The notes under the pieces: generated by a model
What the model saw: the letters and a program-made list of their open reading frames with translations, nothing else
Database searches by the model: none
What the model was told of the DNA's origin: nothing
Source: Dipylidium caninum
Taxonomy: Eukaryota; Platyhelminthes; Cestoda; Cyclophyllidea; Dipylidiidae
DNA length: 64,000 bases
Assembly: GCA_017562135.1 (NCBI GenBank)
Contig: QEYB01001208.1
Coordinates: forward strand, 744,001-808,000
Direction: 5' to 3'
Position numbers and translations under genes: made by a program
Part shown: positions 52,001-64,000 of the stretch, piece after piece
Position numbering within the stretch: the first letter of the stretch is position 1
How the letters are laid out: each line of letters begins with the position of its first letter

Positions 52001-55000
52001 TTTCTGTCCTTTGTTCGCAATACCAAATGGCCTCGGTGAACGTTGCGTTGGGCGTCTTCTGGCGAAAGCTGCTTCGTACACTCTGCTACTGCAGTCAACA
52101 TCTTCGTCTGTGTACAAAAAGTGGCAGCTGTCATCAATGCCTTTTATCAGTGATTCCTTACTGTGTGGTATACAAGAGGTTTTATTAGTTATGCATTCAC
52201 CTACGGAGCTCATTCCCTTTATACAGCCTTTATTTCTGTCTTGGTTAAAAAATGTTTGTTACGTATTAGCAATAATTTACATTAAAATTGGCGTGGCACT
52301 CTTCCAAGTAAGTTGACCTGCTGAGATTACAGCTATTGCTTGTCAATAACGCTAGTACTTCGATGAATAAAATCCAAAAGTCAACAGAAAATTCTTGCCT
52401 CATCGATAAAAGGAATCAGTATTACAGCCTCCCAGTCAGCCAATTTTCCATTAATATCAACTTCAAAATCGTCGGGGAAGAATTCAGACACCGGACTGTC
52501 AGATGAGGTTAGTAGCCATCTGTAGGGTGGAGGTAAAATTTTGGCACTAGCTGCTGGCATGATGAACATCTGCTGTTCGAAAGGAAGCAGAGGCTTCGTG
52601 TTGCGTTTGAAATCAAGCCAATCATTCAGTCTGGGCGATCCACATCGTTCTTGACGAAAAGCTTCGTAAAAATCAAGAGATCGGAGACGAATGGTGCGTA
52701 GTGATATGGATAGTAGTATTTCCAATCGGGCACACTTATGAAATAGTAATCCAAGATCCATTGCAAGGCTCTCACATACTCCCGACAGATGGGGAGCAAG
52801 GCTACTTCCAGGGCTGCTGAAGATTTCTTCGAGTCCCTATGTGCATTGATTTTGAACTTCTGCAAGTAGTATTGTTGCCGGTGCAAGCGATAGCTCAACA
52901 CGTCTTCATCTTCGTCTTCGTCCACTCGGAGTTGCTCTGAGGTAAGCACAATGGGTTTGTGACAGCAATGCCAAACTTCATACCGTAAATCGTCTTCGTC
53001 CTTTTCACTCAACCGGAACCCTTCACCTACATCCTCATTGTCAAACAGTCCTGCGTTAAGAATCGAGGTAAGTACAAAAATTGTGACTTGTTAACACCCA
53101 CACGAGTATTAAATAGTTATTTAAACCAATTTTCATTGGAAAGGTATCACCAAAAAGCGAAATATAAGATTTTCTGTGGAATAAAGTTATTTTATTTACA
53201 AATTTTTTGAATAAAAGTGCATTTACAAAAGGGGGTATACCCTAATTATCAGAGCAAAGATGAATTTCCTGTACAAACGAAATGCAATCCACCCAGTTCT
53301 TGTGACAAGTAAAAAACGAATTACGTGACATTAGAGATGAGTAGATTGATAATCAATATTTGATAATATTTACTAAATATCTGGTTGATTTTTCAGAAAT
53401 TAACAAGAAACCCGTCGGCTTGATGAAATTAAGAAAATAAAATTTTGTAAAAGGTCTGACAGTGACATCAAAACAAGTTTTCCTATTTCTCCGAGAGCAA
53501 TTATTAAATGCTCAACTTTTTCAGGAAATTAAGGAAATTATCTTGCTTACATATCATTATACAATGAGTACCTAATGTGTGAAGCTCCCACATTGTAAGA
53601 TGAGGCTCACCTTCAACAGTAACAGAAGTCTCTTCTTTGTTGATTTCAGTACTCGTATCGCTAGTGCCGGAGGATGCGACGAAAGGAACACCGTCATCCA
53701 CCGTATGCGTGTCCGATTTTAGCTCAGGATCCACAACCACCTTGGTTTCCGCATTTCTCGTCATCCAACCTGAGTTCCTTAATTCTTTCTCCACTTTACA
53801 GCCATGTTTGCTTTGCATCCACCGCTGGTCCGCCTGCCTTTCCTCGAACCAAATTTTTTCAAACTAGAGAACAATAATAGCAATAAACGACCATTCAATG
53901 TCATTACCACATGCTGAACTGTTGGAGCCTTTATGGTGGTAGCATTGGCAGTGCTATTCCTGCAAGAATAACAAGTCTGTGATATTGTGTAACATGCCCA
54001 AAAACGACTCAGACAATACCAAATCGTCGGTGTATATGGTAAGGGATATCGAGCGGGTAGGGACTTTAAAATCCCCACTTAGGAGAAGAATAAAACTAGC
54101 CTGAGAATAGAGATCTTGAAGATTTGACGCATCAAATGTCATTTAGAATAGTCTCATAACGTAAGTTAAAACTACAAAAAAACCAAAACAAATCAATTGA
54201 GATAAGAATTAGTAAAAATAAATATGCTCTAGCCAAAAAGAAATGCGAAATTTTAGCAATTATAACTTTAACGAAATATAAACAATTTCAAACTTTTAAG
54301 TAATATCCTGGTCACACTAATAACGATTAAAAATTCCCCCATATCTGGAGACAAAGCATGAGACTCTTACTTTGGACAATTCCGTCAAAAACGCGTGGAA
54401 TCTTTCGAGGTTTAATTTCCCAAATTCAATTAAAAAACCTGTAGAAGAAGAGAATGGCAAAAACAATCAACAAAACTACATTAGTACCTACAAATTAATG
54501 CAACTGAGGAAAAGCAATTCACATTAAGCGGATTTATTGACAAAAGGCAAAAGACAACTATACATGATGCTCACCATAAGCCAAAATATGAATGTAATTA
54601 CATGAACTTGGTCAAGAACCGATGATAAAACCCAACTAATGAGGTGAAACTTCAATGCAAACTCTATTAAAACTAGAAATTAGATTATACTTAGTAAGAA
54701 GAAATAGAGAAAAAGGTAAAGAAGCATACCATCCAATTTGGGGAGTACGACGTGGTACGTATCCCACAGATGAAGCATTGACTCCAAGTGGATGTGCATA
54801 TTGGGCAAATGTGGAATAAAATCATTCCCTATGAGGTACCCCATGAAAATCCAATCGTCTATTAATCGTTCGAACTCAAAGGGGAATGGGAGCTCCGACT
54901 GAAATAAGGATATATAGACCTTCCAGTTTGTTTGCTGAACGGGTCACAAAAACCTATCCCGCACTGCCTCTTGAACACGAGACAACCACAATCTTCAAAC

Positions 55001-58000
55001 CTGCCCTTATCCCTTATGCTATCTTCCACGAGTCCGGCAAGACAAAATTCATACCGTACACAAAAAATTGAAAGTTATATAAAGTAACTTGCGCGCCTCT
55101 CTTATTTAGCGTCAAGTGGAGATACTCCACTTAGATTCTGCATCTCGTGAGCAAAAGTGGCACGAATAAGTGCAGCGTTAATTACCTGAAGATCTTGAAA
55201 TTCCAATCCAATATACTCCCTCAGGAGTGAGAGATGAACCAAACAGAATGGAATAGTTGGCGGATTCGGGGACCTGATAAAGAAACAACATTTTTCACTT
55301 TTGAAAATTAGCCTTTCGCCAATGAACAAGGTGATATTTAATTAAGGGTTGAAAACCCTCTTAACTTCCGGACGTCAGTAAAAAGGGCTACAATTGTGTC
55401 ATACAAAAGAGCACCACTAATTGTCTGCAACTACGTACTCACAATGAGGCATTTGAGAAAGTCAATGTCAAAATAGCGGGTTTAACTCGCAAGAGATGAA
55501 TGCATACAAATAAATGGTAAAAAAATATAACGCACTTGACAGTATAAACGTTCTCTCGCAGGACGCAGAGATTTGGTTCATGTGTTGCCAAACCCAAGAA
55601 TATCTACGGTTAGCAAAGTCAAAACAAATTAAATAGTAGAGTATTCGAATCAGATTTTTCAGACATCACTCTTTAAACCTAAAACTTCCAAAATAAGATC
55701 CAATCTAACAAGTAGTGAGTATAAAGCATAAATTCAACAGAACCCATCCGTCCAATAATTAAACCAAGCGTGTTAGAGGCCCCTCCACGGACGAGTATTC
55801 TCAACGTATAAAACGGAAGTTGAAAATATAAGTGTAATAAGGGTAGTTAATTGTATTGTTTGCAAAAATACATCGCAAGTGCTCAGTAATCTGACGATTA
55901 CGAAATAAGGCAATCACAACTAAGATGTCTTAGAGGTGATAAATATAAGAAAAAATACATGTAGAAGACACGATAACTTGTGTCCCAGGTGCAATCTCAG
56001 TTCAAATGTAGTGTTTTCCTATAAGTGACTCGTTTCACCGAGACGAAGTAGTTTGTTGTAATTAAATGTGATAATGTGGTTGGCCTATCGTAGTGGAAGA
56101 CTCGAATAATTACCAAATAGTGCAAGTTGCGGGAAACAGGAAAATGAAGTGAGCTAGAAATGTACCAATAATCTTGGTCCATTATCATCCAAAAGCCACC
56201 TTCCAAATACCCTTCAGAAACGTCACTTTATTTCTCCATTTGAATTAACATGGATCACATTCCAACGGGTCCGTGAGGCACCGTGATGCGATATAAAGCA
56301 AGAACAATGGAAACAAACCAAATCTGCGTCCATGCCGTATAGGCAATGGCGTTCGTTGGGTCGGTATTGGGGTAGAGACCGCTGATACGACATGTATTCT
56401 CGGATTTTCTGTTCTCCCTCCCCAGGAACCTGAAAAAAATGGAATTGTCTTTAATAATAAGAATTTCCAAATCTGGAAACAAAAGAAATTTTTTAGTGGG
56501 ATTCAGTAAGAAAAAAATTCTGTAAACAAAAGTGCGTAGAAAAGTCGTTCTAGTCAGTAATTTATATAGTATCTAGCACAATTATGGTACATAATCACCA
56601 AGACAAAAATGATGAGTGGAAACTGCACAAACAATACTTTTTATTCACTCGACCTTTTAATAATGGCCCAACAAATATTACAGTCTGGCATTGAATACTT
56701 ATTTAGAGAACACTCATATTTAGAATATGGATTTCTAGAAGGGGGGGGGGGACAGGAGGGGCAACTATTTGCTGATTAACTACACAAGCATCCTAGTAAT
56801 TATTCCAGAGGTGTCAATTTAAGTTAAAGTAAAATATATTTCATATGAAGGAAAAGTTACAAGCGTGTAAAAAGACCATTTATCTGATGATCATTCGTAT
56901 AAGTGAACACAATACTACAAAAATATGGAGTCCAAGGCTGCAGCAAGTTAGAACTTGAGTAAACAGTTCGGATTCTATGGTACATAATACTAGTACGAGT
57001 AATTCCGATATCAAATGACGGGTCTTGATAACAAAATTACACCACTGACTGAACGAATGTATTAGTAATACACTAACCGAATCTGTCATAAGAGTACCAG
57101 AAATAAAAATAGGGGCTCACATTGTGTCCAGAATATATAATTTCAACGTGACGCCAAAGCGGATCCGAAGAGATTTGATTGGCAATAAATTTTTTAAAGA
57201 AATCATGGAGCCGCACCATGAATTCAGTACCTGTGGTAGAAAAAAACTGATTAAAAAATATACTTCAAATACTTTCGTGGCATCGAAAAAATAAAGCGAG
57301 CCTCAATTAAATATTTAAAATGGTGATAAATTCTCCACCTAATTATTAATGACTATGATGAAGGAAAATTAAACAGGCACATTCACTTTTTTGGACCAAA
57401 ATGAGACTTTTTTGAGAAAAAAAGTGAATAGACATAAATCGCGCGAATAAGTACAAAGTCCTTAAAAACCCGTCAAGTGGGAAAAAAATTTATTTATAAT
57501 ATAAAAACCTCCAAATTAGCACTTGCCAGGCGATATAACATTAGGATCAAAGAGAGACGATGCGTCGACCCCAACTCCTTTTTCTTTGAGTTTTTTTAAC
57601 TCACTAGCCATTTTCCTGGGTCCACTAAACAGCACAAAGTTAAAAATGGTCTAGTTTATTCATTAAGGCATATTTTCTAACAGATCAGTCCAGCTGACAA
57701 ATGAGTAAAAAAACGTACAATCAAGGTCCATTAAGCTTATTTCTGACTACCGACTAAAATGAATTGGAATGTATAATAATCGTGAATGTTAACAGCGCCA
57801 CAAGGCCTCGGCAAATATTTAATATACAGCATTCAAGTAGGAACAGTGCATATTAGTTCGATCCAAGTCCCGATTACTATCTAGAACAAAAGACAATCGA
57901 GTAGTATCAGTACAATCCCGGATAACTATAAAAAAGACTTACACAAAACGGCGAGCTCGCTGTTGAGTCATTTTTGCACGTGGAGCTACACCATCCACAG

Positions 58001-58677
58001 CGAGGAAAATAGTTTTGCGGGGTTTAATTATGTAAATTACATGTTTTACATAACCAGCGATTGTCTGAAAAACTTCCTCTTCGTTGTAAGATTTGAAAGC
58101 CGTATCTTCGGGATGAGAAGAAGAGTGGATAATACCATTCAGATCAAGGTATAAGTGGTCTATATGAACAACCTAAATAATGAAAACTCATTGAAACAAG
58201 GGAAAAATACTTTTTCAATGAAAAATGCAATCAATGGGGGGTAACTATATAAAACCGGAAACATTAAACCCACAGAGTAGTAATTGAGAAAAAAATAATC
58301 GAAGTAAGTCCAAAAAATGAACAAGATCTCATTTACTCGCTACCTTTGTGTAGAGTTATACCAAGAGAGAGAGAATGACAAAAAGCCAGGTCTTAAATAT
58401 TGAGACTAAGAAACCAGAATTAATTTTCGACACACTCAGAAGAGTTAATTAAAATAAGCAAAACAGTTGGAGTGAAAACTAGAGGTAAAGAAATCCTGTT
58501 ATATAAACAAAAAAGGGCAAAATACAGTACATGGTGCAGTAGCTTCTATATTAAGCATTACGATTCTATCGGTGGCGACTACCAAAGCGTAAAGCCGTTT
58601 ACCTCATTTGGCCGTAGTATTTGGTTGATGCAGGGGTAGCGCTGGCTAATCCAACGGTAAAACCTTGGAACTCCCAT
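46069..58677 (-). CDS. XRN1: XRN1 cytoplasmic 5'-3' exoribonuclease, complete, 24 exons, one frameshift
   Basis: Processive nuclease that degrades decapped mRNA. Exons on the minus strand: 58677-58603, 58172-57943, 57624-57527, 57230-57121, 56429-56319, 55603-55536, 55273-55186, 54898-54730, 54438-54371, 53863-53611, 53050-52399, 52107-51805, 51621-51437, 50857-50600, 50454-50148, 50042-49947, 49729-49517, 49380-49208, 49130-48932, 48205-47978, 47806-47565, 47354-46961, 46689-46512, 46457-46069. About 1,690 aa (human 1,706). It starts [16 protein letters not shown]. Catalytic acids are visible in [34 protein letters not shown] and [10 protein letters not shown]. Next are [27 protein letters not shown] and [12 protein letters not shown], then the D1-D3/SH3-like regions and a low-complexity P/Q-rich tail. 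The two last junctions in the tail (47565, 46961) are the least certain. Introns after 57527 and 52399 have GC donors. Confidence 0.94.
52660..52685 (-). other. Apparent one-base deletion in XRN1 exon 11
   Basis: Frame one encodes [13 protein letters not shown] and soon stops. The homologous continuation [18 protein letters not shown] is in another frame. Exon 53050-52399 is 652 nt and would need 653 to link its phase-1 acceptor with its phase-0 donor. A shift just after FVSDL would give a natural SDLLDFYEAF. No GT/GC-AG intron of workable size fits. Confidence 0.75.
54721..55462 (-). repeat. Inverted repeat, left arm (native XRN1 exons 7-8 region)
   Basis: About 742 bases, nearly identical to the reverse complement of 59152-59895. 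It includes exon 8, its 287-nt intron, exon 7 and about 190 bases of the next intron. The arms mirror around a fixed coordinate sum (114614 through exon 7, 114616 through exon 8), so there is only a 2-base net indel. Confidence 0.95.
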
Positions 58678-59151
58678 CACGGAACATGAGCCACCAATTC
58701 GAAAGGATCACGCTCAGCAATCTGATTAAACTAACAACCAGTCATAACCAAAGCCTAAATACTATTTATGCAAATGTGAGCTGCAACGAAACCGATCTAT
58801 ATTATCGAAATTAGACCTTTTTCAACCACTAGCGAGACTTATAATTAATTTAGAGAACTAAAAATGCCAGTAAAATGAAATTATTGACTCATGAAAATGT
58901 TTACGACATGATACGAAATTTTTGTATGTGGTATTATTGTAAATGAGGTTTGATTTGCTATTGGGGCAGAGCCTGGAGTCCTTGCAGTACCATAAGATTA
59001 TTCCCGCTTTTCAAATAACTCTACGTGTCAACACCGCTGGGGCAATGATTATAAAAGCCTTCAGGCCAACAGAAGCCCCAAGCACAACAAAATATTGCTT
59101 TGTCTATTGGTTAACGATCGCGGTCGAAAAGTGGTTATTTTTTTCATACGT
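58678..59151. other. Upstream region of XRN1
   Basis: Sequence between the XRN1 start codon and the inverted-repeat arm, presumably 5'UTR and promoter. No motif was recognised. Confidence 0.4.
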
Positions 59152-59895
59152 ATCTCAAATACTGTCTCATTGTGAGTACGTAGTTGCAGACAATTAGTGG
59201 TGCTCTTTTGTATGACACAATTGTAGCCCTTTTTACTGACGTCCGGAAGTTAAGAGGGTTTTCAACCCTTAATTAAATATCACCTTGTTCATTGGCGAAA
59301 GGCTAATTTTCAAAAGTGACGAATGTTGTTTCTTTATCAGGTCTCCGAATCCGCCAACTATTCCATTCTGTTTGGTTCATCTCTCACTCCTGAGGGAGTA
59401 TATTGGATTGGAATTTCAAGATCTTCAGGTAACTAACGCTGCACTTATTCGTGCCACGTTTGCTCACGAGATTCAGAATATAAGTGGAAGTATCTCCACT
59501 TGACGCTAAATAAGAGAGGCGCGCAAGGTTACTTTATATAACTTTCATTTTTTTGTGTACGGTATGAATTTTGTCTTGCCGGACTCGTGGAAGATAGCAT
59601 AAGGGATAAGGGCAGGTTTGAAGATTGTGGTTGTCTCGTGTTCAAGAGGCAGTGCGGGATAGGTTTTTGTGACCCGTTCAGCAAACAAACTGGAAGGTCT
59701 ATATATCCTTATTTCAGTCGGAGCTCCCATTCCCCTTTGAGTTCGAACGATTAATAGACGATTGGATTTTCATGGGGTACCTCATAGGGAATGATTTTAT
59801 TCCACATTTGCCCAATATGCACATCCACTTGGAGTCAATGCTTCATTTGTGGGATACGTACCACGTCGTACTCCCCAAATTGGATGGTATGCTTT
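59152..59895 (+). pseudogene. Inverted partial duplicate of XRN1 exons 7-8 (right arm)
   Basis: Plus-strand copy of XRN1 exon 7 (59341-59428) and exon 8 (59718-59886). Both splice sites of each exon, their frames and the GNDFIPHLP catalytic motif are intact, joined by a 289-nt intron. A handful of substitutions separate it from the native arm (for example in the intron after exon 7). No other XRN1 exon accompanies it, so alone it cannot make a nuclease. It sits upstream of XRN1 in the opposite orientation and upstream of the KH gene in the same orientation. It is either a recent segmental duplication or an assembly or amplification artefact. Confidence 0.9.
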
Positions 59896-60571
59896 CTTCA
59901 CTTTTTCCCTTGTTGTACTGTTTTGTGACTTTGGTCCTCTCGCTCTCATTATTGTTTATTGCGTCAGGCTGAAATCTTGGCACTTATTGTTGTGCTAATT
60001 TTGCTTTCCTTCGTAGTGCATAATCTTAATGAATTGTTTTCCTTTATGCATTGTTTGATTCTTCCACCAGAACTTTACCTTGTTGTTCACTTTTCTTCTC
60101 CTTATGATCTTTTTAGACGTCTAGTGTTTTAGTCTTTTCCCTTTATTGAAATTAAATTTTGAAATCCTCCGTTAATCCCGTATTTTACCTTTTCTTTCAA
60201 CATTCACAACCATCTTTAACCTCGTCGTATTCTTATTATTACATCCACATAAATTAACACTTTTCCCTTTATTTTGAACACTTTCTTTGCCTTTCATTTT
60301 TTTGTGTAATTGAATTTTCGCCATTAATCCTAAAGTTCACCCTCTATGTCATAGCGAAACACTCCTCTTCCTTCCTTTTAAAATGCCATATAAGTATTTA
60401 ATTCCTGCTTGAATTCTCGATAATATCTCGCGATGGGCGTTTTCCTACGCAAACGCTTTGAATTAAAGCTACAGTGATAATTTATCGCGAATATGTCATA
60501 ATTAGGACTATGCGGAATGCCAAAACAACAGTGAGCACTTGACACATAATCGATATTTCAAAAATACATTG
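59896..60571 (+). other. T-rich upstream region of the KH-domain gene
   Basis: Strongly pyrimidine-biased on the plus strand, with no coding signal. It probably holds the promoter, 5'UTR or last 5' intron of the KH gene; a TAG acceptor-like site lies just before 60506. Confidence 0.4.
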
Positions 60572-63500
60572 ATGTCCCATGACGCAATGAACATTTTGCT
60601 AATGGACTATCCAGAGGGCGAAGCTAAAGGTGACGTGTGTACGGAAAGTTTTTATAAGACTTTACATGTTTCCCCATCTACCAAGATGTACCGAACTTCA
60701 TTTGAGTTTCATTTCAACGCACCACTTAAACACGCAGTGGATGTTAGCCTTAATTCTCCTCCAAACTTAGAAACTATGCAAGCACCAAACAGTCGCTTTA
60801 TCTCGGCCCTTTCCATGATCCCCCTACCTAGAAATGTTTGTCCCTCACATGAGAGCTCTCGTGTTAGTCAATTGACTGAATCTTCAACGCCCCACTCTAC
60901 ATATAGCAAATTTACCCTGCCCCCGAACCCGTCATCGAATTCTAGAAGAGTAACTCCCAACTTATCCGCTGATGATTCACCTCTGCCTCCTCCCCCTCCT
61001 GAAGATGAAGTCTTGAAGGAAATACTAATCAAACCGCCCCCTGCGGTCTGCCGGATTGGAACTATCCAAGCTGCAAATTACAACAATGATTATGGACATT
61101 TGTCCAATTTGCCCCCTTATGTACAAGCTGCCCGAATAAATCCCCAGTTGGCAAAAGCTGAGGGAAAACGGTACATCACTAAGGTCCAAGTGCTGGTGAG
61201 TACAAGAAGTCATGAAAAACTTAAAAATCATGTTGAGCCGCAACAACAATCAGCTATAGACCATGTTGACTCAACTATGGGAGATTTGAAGAGTTACCAT
61301 TGGTTCAGTGGTGACCAAGAGTTAGATCAGGAGAACACAACTATACCGCTGTCAAATACAATCTCTCCAAATCATTTAAACACTGCGCGACCACTTAGAA
61401 GGCGTGGTACCAAAGCAAGAAGGAACTTCCTCACATTACCTCACCGCCTAACACGGAATCAAAGATTTGTTCGCCTTTCCTCTGCTTCGTCCCCAATCAA
61501 GGTCGGGAACATTTGCCCCGAGGAAAGGATATCAGCGCGATTGGCATTAAAATGCACAAAATCGCAAGCCATTCAAACCGGTGATGCGTCTGAAGATAGT
61601 AGTATTGAACGCCTATTGCGGGACAATGAACTGGTTAACTATGGGAGGCTTTTAAATGCTAGGCAGCATTTCGACCATATTATTGTTGACAGTAAGGAGA
61701 ACAATGAAGAGACCATTTCGTTTGACAACTTCAATGCAAATGAATTGTCTCAACCTTATAGGAATTTTCGGCTTACTCCCCCTAACTATTATAGGCGATG
61801 GCTTACACCGCAGACTAAAGTTCAAGTTCAGACGGATCAAGTTGACTTAGTCGAAAGAGGTACTTCACCCATTCGTTTCGAGGAGACAACTGAGAAACGC
61901 AGAACAAATGAGGAAGACCACAACGTCATAGAAAAGGTTACAGCTAATATGAACGCAAATGTGAGACAGGTTGAGAATCTGCTGCGGACGAGCGGAGATG
62001 GAAACGTAGATAATTATGGAGTGGTTGTGCAAGAGGATATATTGGTGGCAGCAACTACACCTCCATCGCCTATTCTAACATGCACCGTAGTGAGAAATGA
62101 TGAAGCAAAACATCCTGCACTAAAAGGTATGCCAAGATACAGCGGTGAACAACGTAGGCCGGCGCCGAGAGCATCTCAACGACCTCCTCTCTGTGAGCAG
62201 AAATCGGTAGTATTTACTACCATATTAACGAGTGATTCGTTAGAAATAAAAGACGATGTTTGTCGTGGACAAAACGTGGTAATTGTTGATGATGTAACAC
62301 CACTTCCACCCACCCATGCTCCGCCCGCAAACGGGTCGCCGAACCGCCGTCCTCCATATCTTCCATCTTGCGTAGGTTGTCGTGACGCTGGAGGGGACAC
62401 ATTAAACATGTGTCAAAAACGCTACAATGGACCATTTTTGTCTACAAATCTACAGCCAGGTGAGCAGTCGGCAATGACAGGAGTTGCACCAATAGCAGTT
62501 CAGCCTTATGATTGTGCTAGGAATCAGCAAAATCCCAGTCATCGGGACTTAGTATCTTCGGTATCGTCGGGCCACAGACCTTTGCATAATCGATGTGGGG
62601 CTTCGTCAACCTCATCCTCCACTTCTTCCCGTACTTGTTATACTAACACGTGTTCCACCTCATGTACAGTTCGTACTTCTGAATCTATGACGCAAGAGGA
62701 AATGAAACTTTGGCAAGGCAACATGACATTGCCCACGGAATATGACGCTAGAGTGAGTTTCCATAGGCCGGCAGATTCTGCATTACCGAAGGTAAATGTG
62801 GTGCGGGCTACACCAGAAAGAAGATTATCATCGCCTGTTGTTTATACTACGTCCGTCCGTAGATCCTCTCCAATGGACGCGCGAGCCACTCAAACCCCAA
62901 TTAGTTCTGGTCGTAGGTCGATTGACTTGGATGTCCTCGGCTATCTTCCTGACGAGCAGCAACGCCAAAAGCTTCAGGAATGGTTAGTGAATCGTGTGTC
63001 AGCCAACGTAGCTGTTCACTTTGGAAGTAAACTATCACAAATGCTTCACAACTCTGCATCACTACATCCGGAAGCCTTCCAAGAATCAAATGAGGAACCT
63101 AGACCCCTACGTGACTTTAGAAATGGTGATGCAACTTCACGTAGACCTCCTTCAAAACTCGGCGCAGGGAAAATAAAAAGCCCCAAATCAGGAATAGAGA
63201 GAAAAGTTAAACTTCGTCGCCACAGAAGTGGATCCAGGAGGCCTTGTAGTCCGTTTTCACCCATTGAACATCAGTCCGACAGAAGAAAACCCTCGCCTAC
63301 GACGAGGAGAACAGCGCGTGACTATCGCCACATGGCGAACAGACGGGGATCTTGCGAAAAACATAGGATTGTCCAAACTCAAGCGCGGGAAAATGAACCG
63401 AAACTTCGGATGCCATCCGTTTCTATTCCCCAAGCCCCGGAATCGCCACCTTCCCCACAGCCACCGGTCCACTCCATGCCGAGAATACGTATTCGACCAA

Positions 63501-63925
63501 GGCCAAACGCGCCCAGTTCAAGGAATAAAGAATTAGCAAGAGTAGAGCCGAAAATGACTATGCACGCAAGGAAAAGCAATGAAGAGGAACGTACTTTTGA
63601 TAAAGTCTACCCATTTGAACAGATAATTGAAGTAGGTCCTCATGATGAGTTGATACACAGTCACCTAAATGCTCATGACAGACGCATAAAATCAGTTGGG
63701 ATGAAGACGGGATGCTACCTCCATGTAAATGGACCCATAAGGCGGCCGCAAGCAGACGGAAGACTGAGACGGGACCAGGAGATATATGAATTAATAATTG
63801 GTGCAACGAGCAAAGAGAAGGCGGATAGATGCATAAAATATTTGCAAGACACATTTCCACGAGCAATATTAACTAAAAAAATATTTCGACCCAAGAATGA
63901 TGATGAGAAATATAAAATTTAACTT
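60572..63925 (+). CDS. Large, mostly disordered protein with C-terminal KH-like domain, about 1,117 aa
   Basis: One long exon on the plus strand. The first in-frame ATG is at 60572 (MSHDAMNILLMDYPEGEAKG); the frame is open a little further upstream, so an extra 5' exon is possible. Residues 1-1000 are low complexity: Pro/Ser-rich, with a PLPPPPPEDE motif, Arg-rich blocks and a Ser/Thr/Cys run. A short helical block (DVLGYLPDEQQRQKLQEWL) precedes a basic region. Residues 1015-1095 fit a type I KH fold: FEQIIEVGPHDELIHSHL, then RRIKSVGMKTGCYLHVNG, then YELIIGATSKEKADRCIKYL. The GXXG loop is replaced by NAHD, as in KH domains that have lost RNA contact or bind proteins. The family is not recognised. 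The stop TAA is at 63920-63922 or directly following; the rest of the window is 3' flank. Confidence 0.8.
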
Positions 63926-64000
63926 CCACATGAAGAAAGTTTTACAATTGAAAGAGACAACAGGAAAGAGTAAAAGAATACCATGGAGTACAGAACATAG

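Noticed and set aside
54886..55071. 61-codon frame repeated at 59545-59730 on the other strand
   Set aside because: It lies within the XRN1 intron and exon 8 on the antisense strand. Its conservation only reflects the inverted duplication.
60539..60571. Start of the KH protein at the open-frame beginning
   Set aside because: The codon there is TTG; the first ATG in frame is at 60572.

Overview
This window is intron-rich animal nuclear DNA, most probably from a flatworm (Platyhelminthes, perhaps a cestode). It holds metazoan-type genes: an L27-L27-PDZ-SH3-GK MAGUK, an LRR-Ig membrane receptor, a DHX36-type helicase, XRN1, SCO1 and ribosomal protein uS7/RPS5. Very short introns (30, 36 and 69 nt) sit beside introns of 1-2.5 kb. 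The phylum is an inference from gene architecture; no sequence here proves it. There is no sign of a prokaryotic operon, CRISPR array, rRNA or convincing tRNA.

Layout. 1-8 kb is nearly gene-free and holds one isolated F-box exon (minus strand) next to a G-rich tract. 8.0-9.2 kb is a single-exon orphan gene (minus) with a possible myristoylation signal. 11.2-13.0 kb is SCO1 (minus). 14.6-30.2 kb is a DHX36-like RNA/G-quadruplex helicase (plus, 17 exons seen, introns up to 2.5 kb). 31.8-33.9 kb is an LRR-Ig transmembrane protein (minus). 36.0-36.7 kb is RPS5 (minus). 39.0-44.2 kb is an MPP2/MPP6-like MAGUK (plus). 46.1-58.7 kb is a full-length XRN1 5'-3' exoribonuclease (minus, 24 exons). Right after it, in opposite orientation, lies a near-identical 0.74 kb inverted copy of XRN1 exons 7-8. 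60.6-63.9 kb is a long, mostly disordered protein with a C-terminal KH-like domain lacking the GXXG loop (plus).

Gene order is the usual eukaryotic mix. SCO1/DHX36, RPS5/MPP and XRN1/KH protein are head-to-head. DHX36/LRR-Ig and MPP/XRN1 are tail-to-tail. DHX36, XRN1, the KH protein and RPS5 all act in RNA metabolism or translation, but nothing in the sequence shows a functional cluster.

Exon models were built by hand from homology, splice sites and phase bookkeeping. About 54 introns could be placed. Six use a GC donor (four forced by reading frame, two best explained that way), roughly ten times the usual animal frequency. Two exons (one in DHX36, one in XRN1) each lack a single base needed to keep the frame; these are either assembly errors or real lesions. 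The other notable items are the XRN1 inverted duplication and a pair of inverted dispersed repeats sharing a conserved unknown reading frame.
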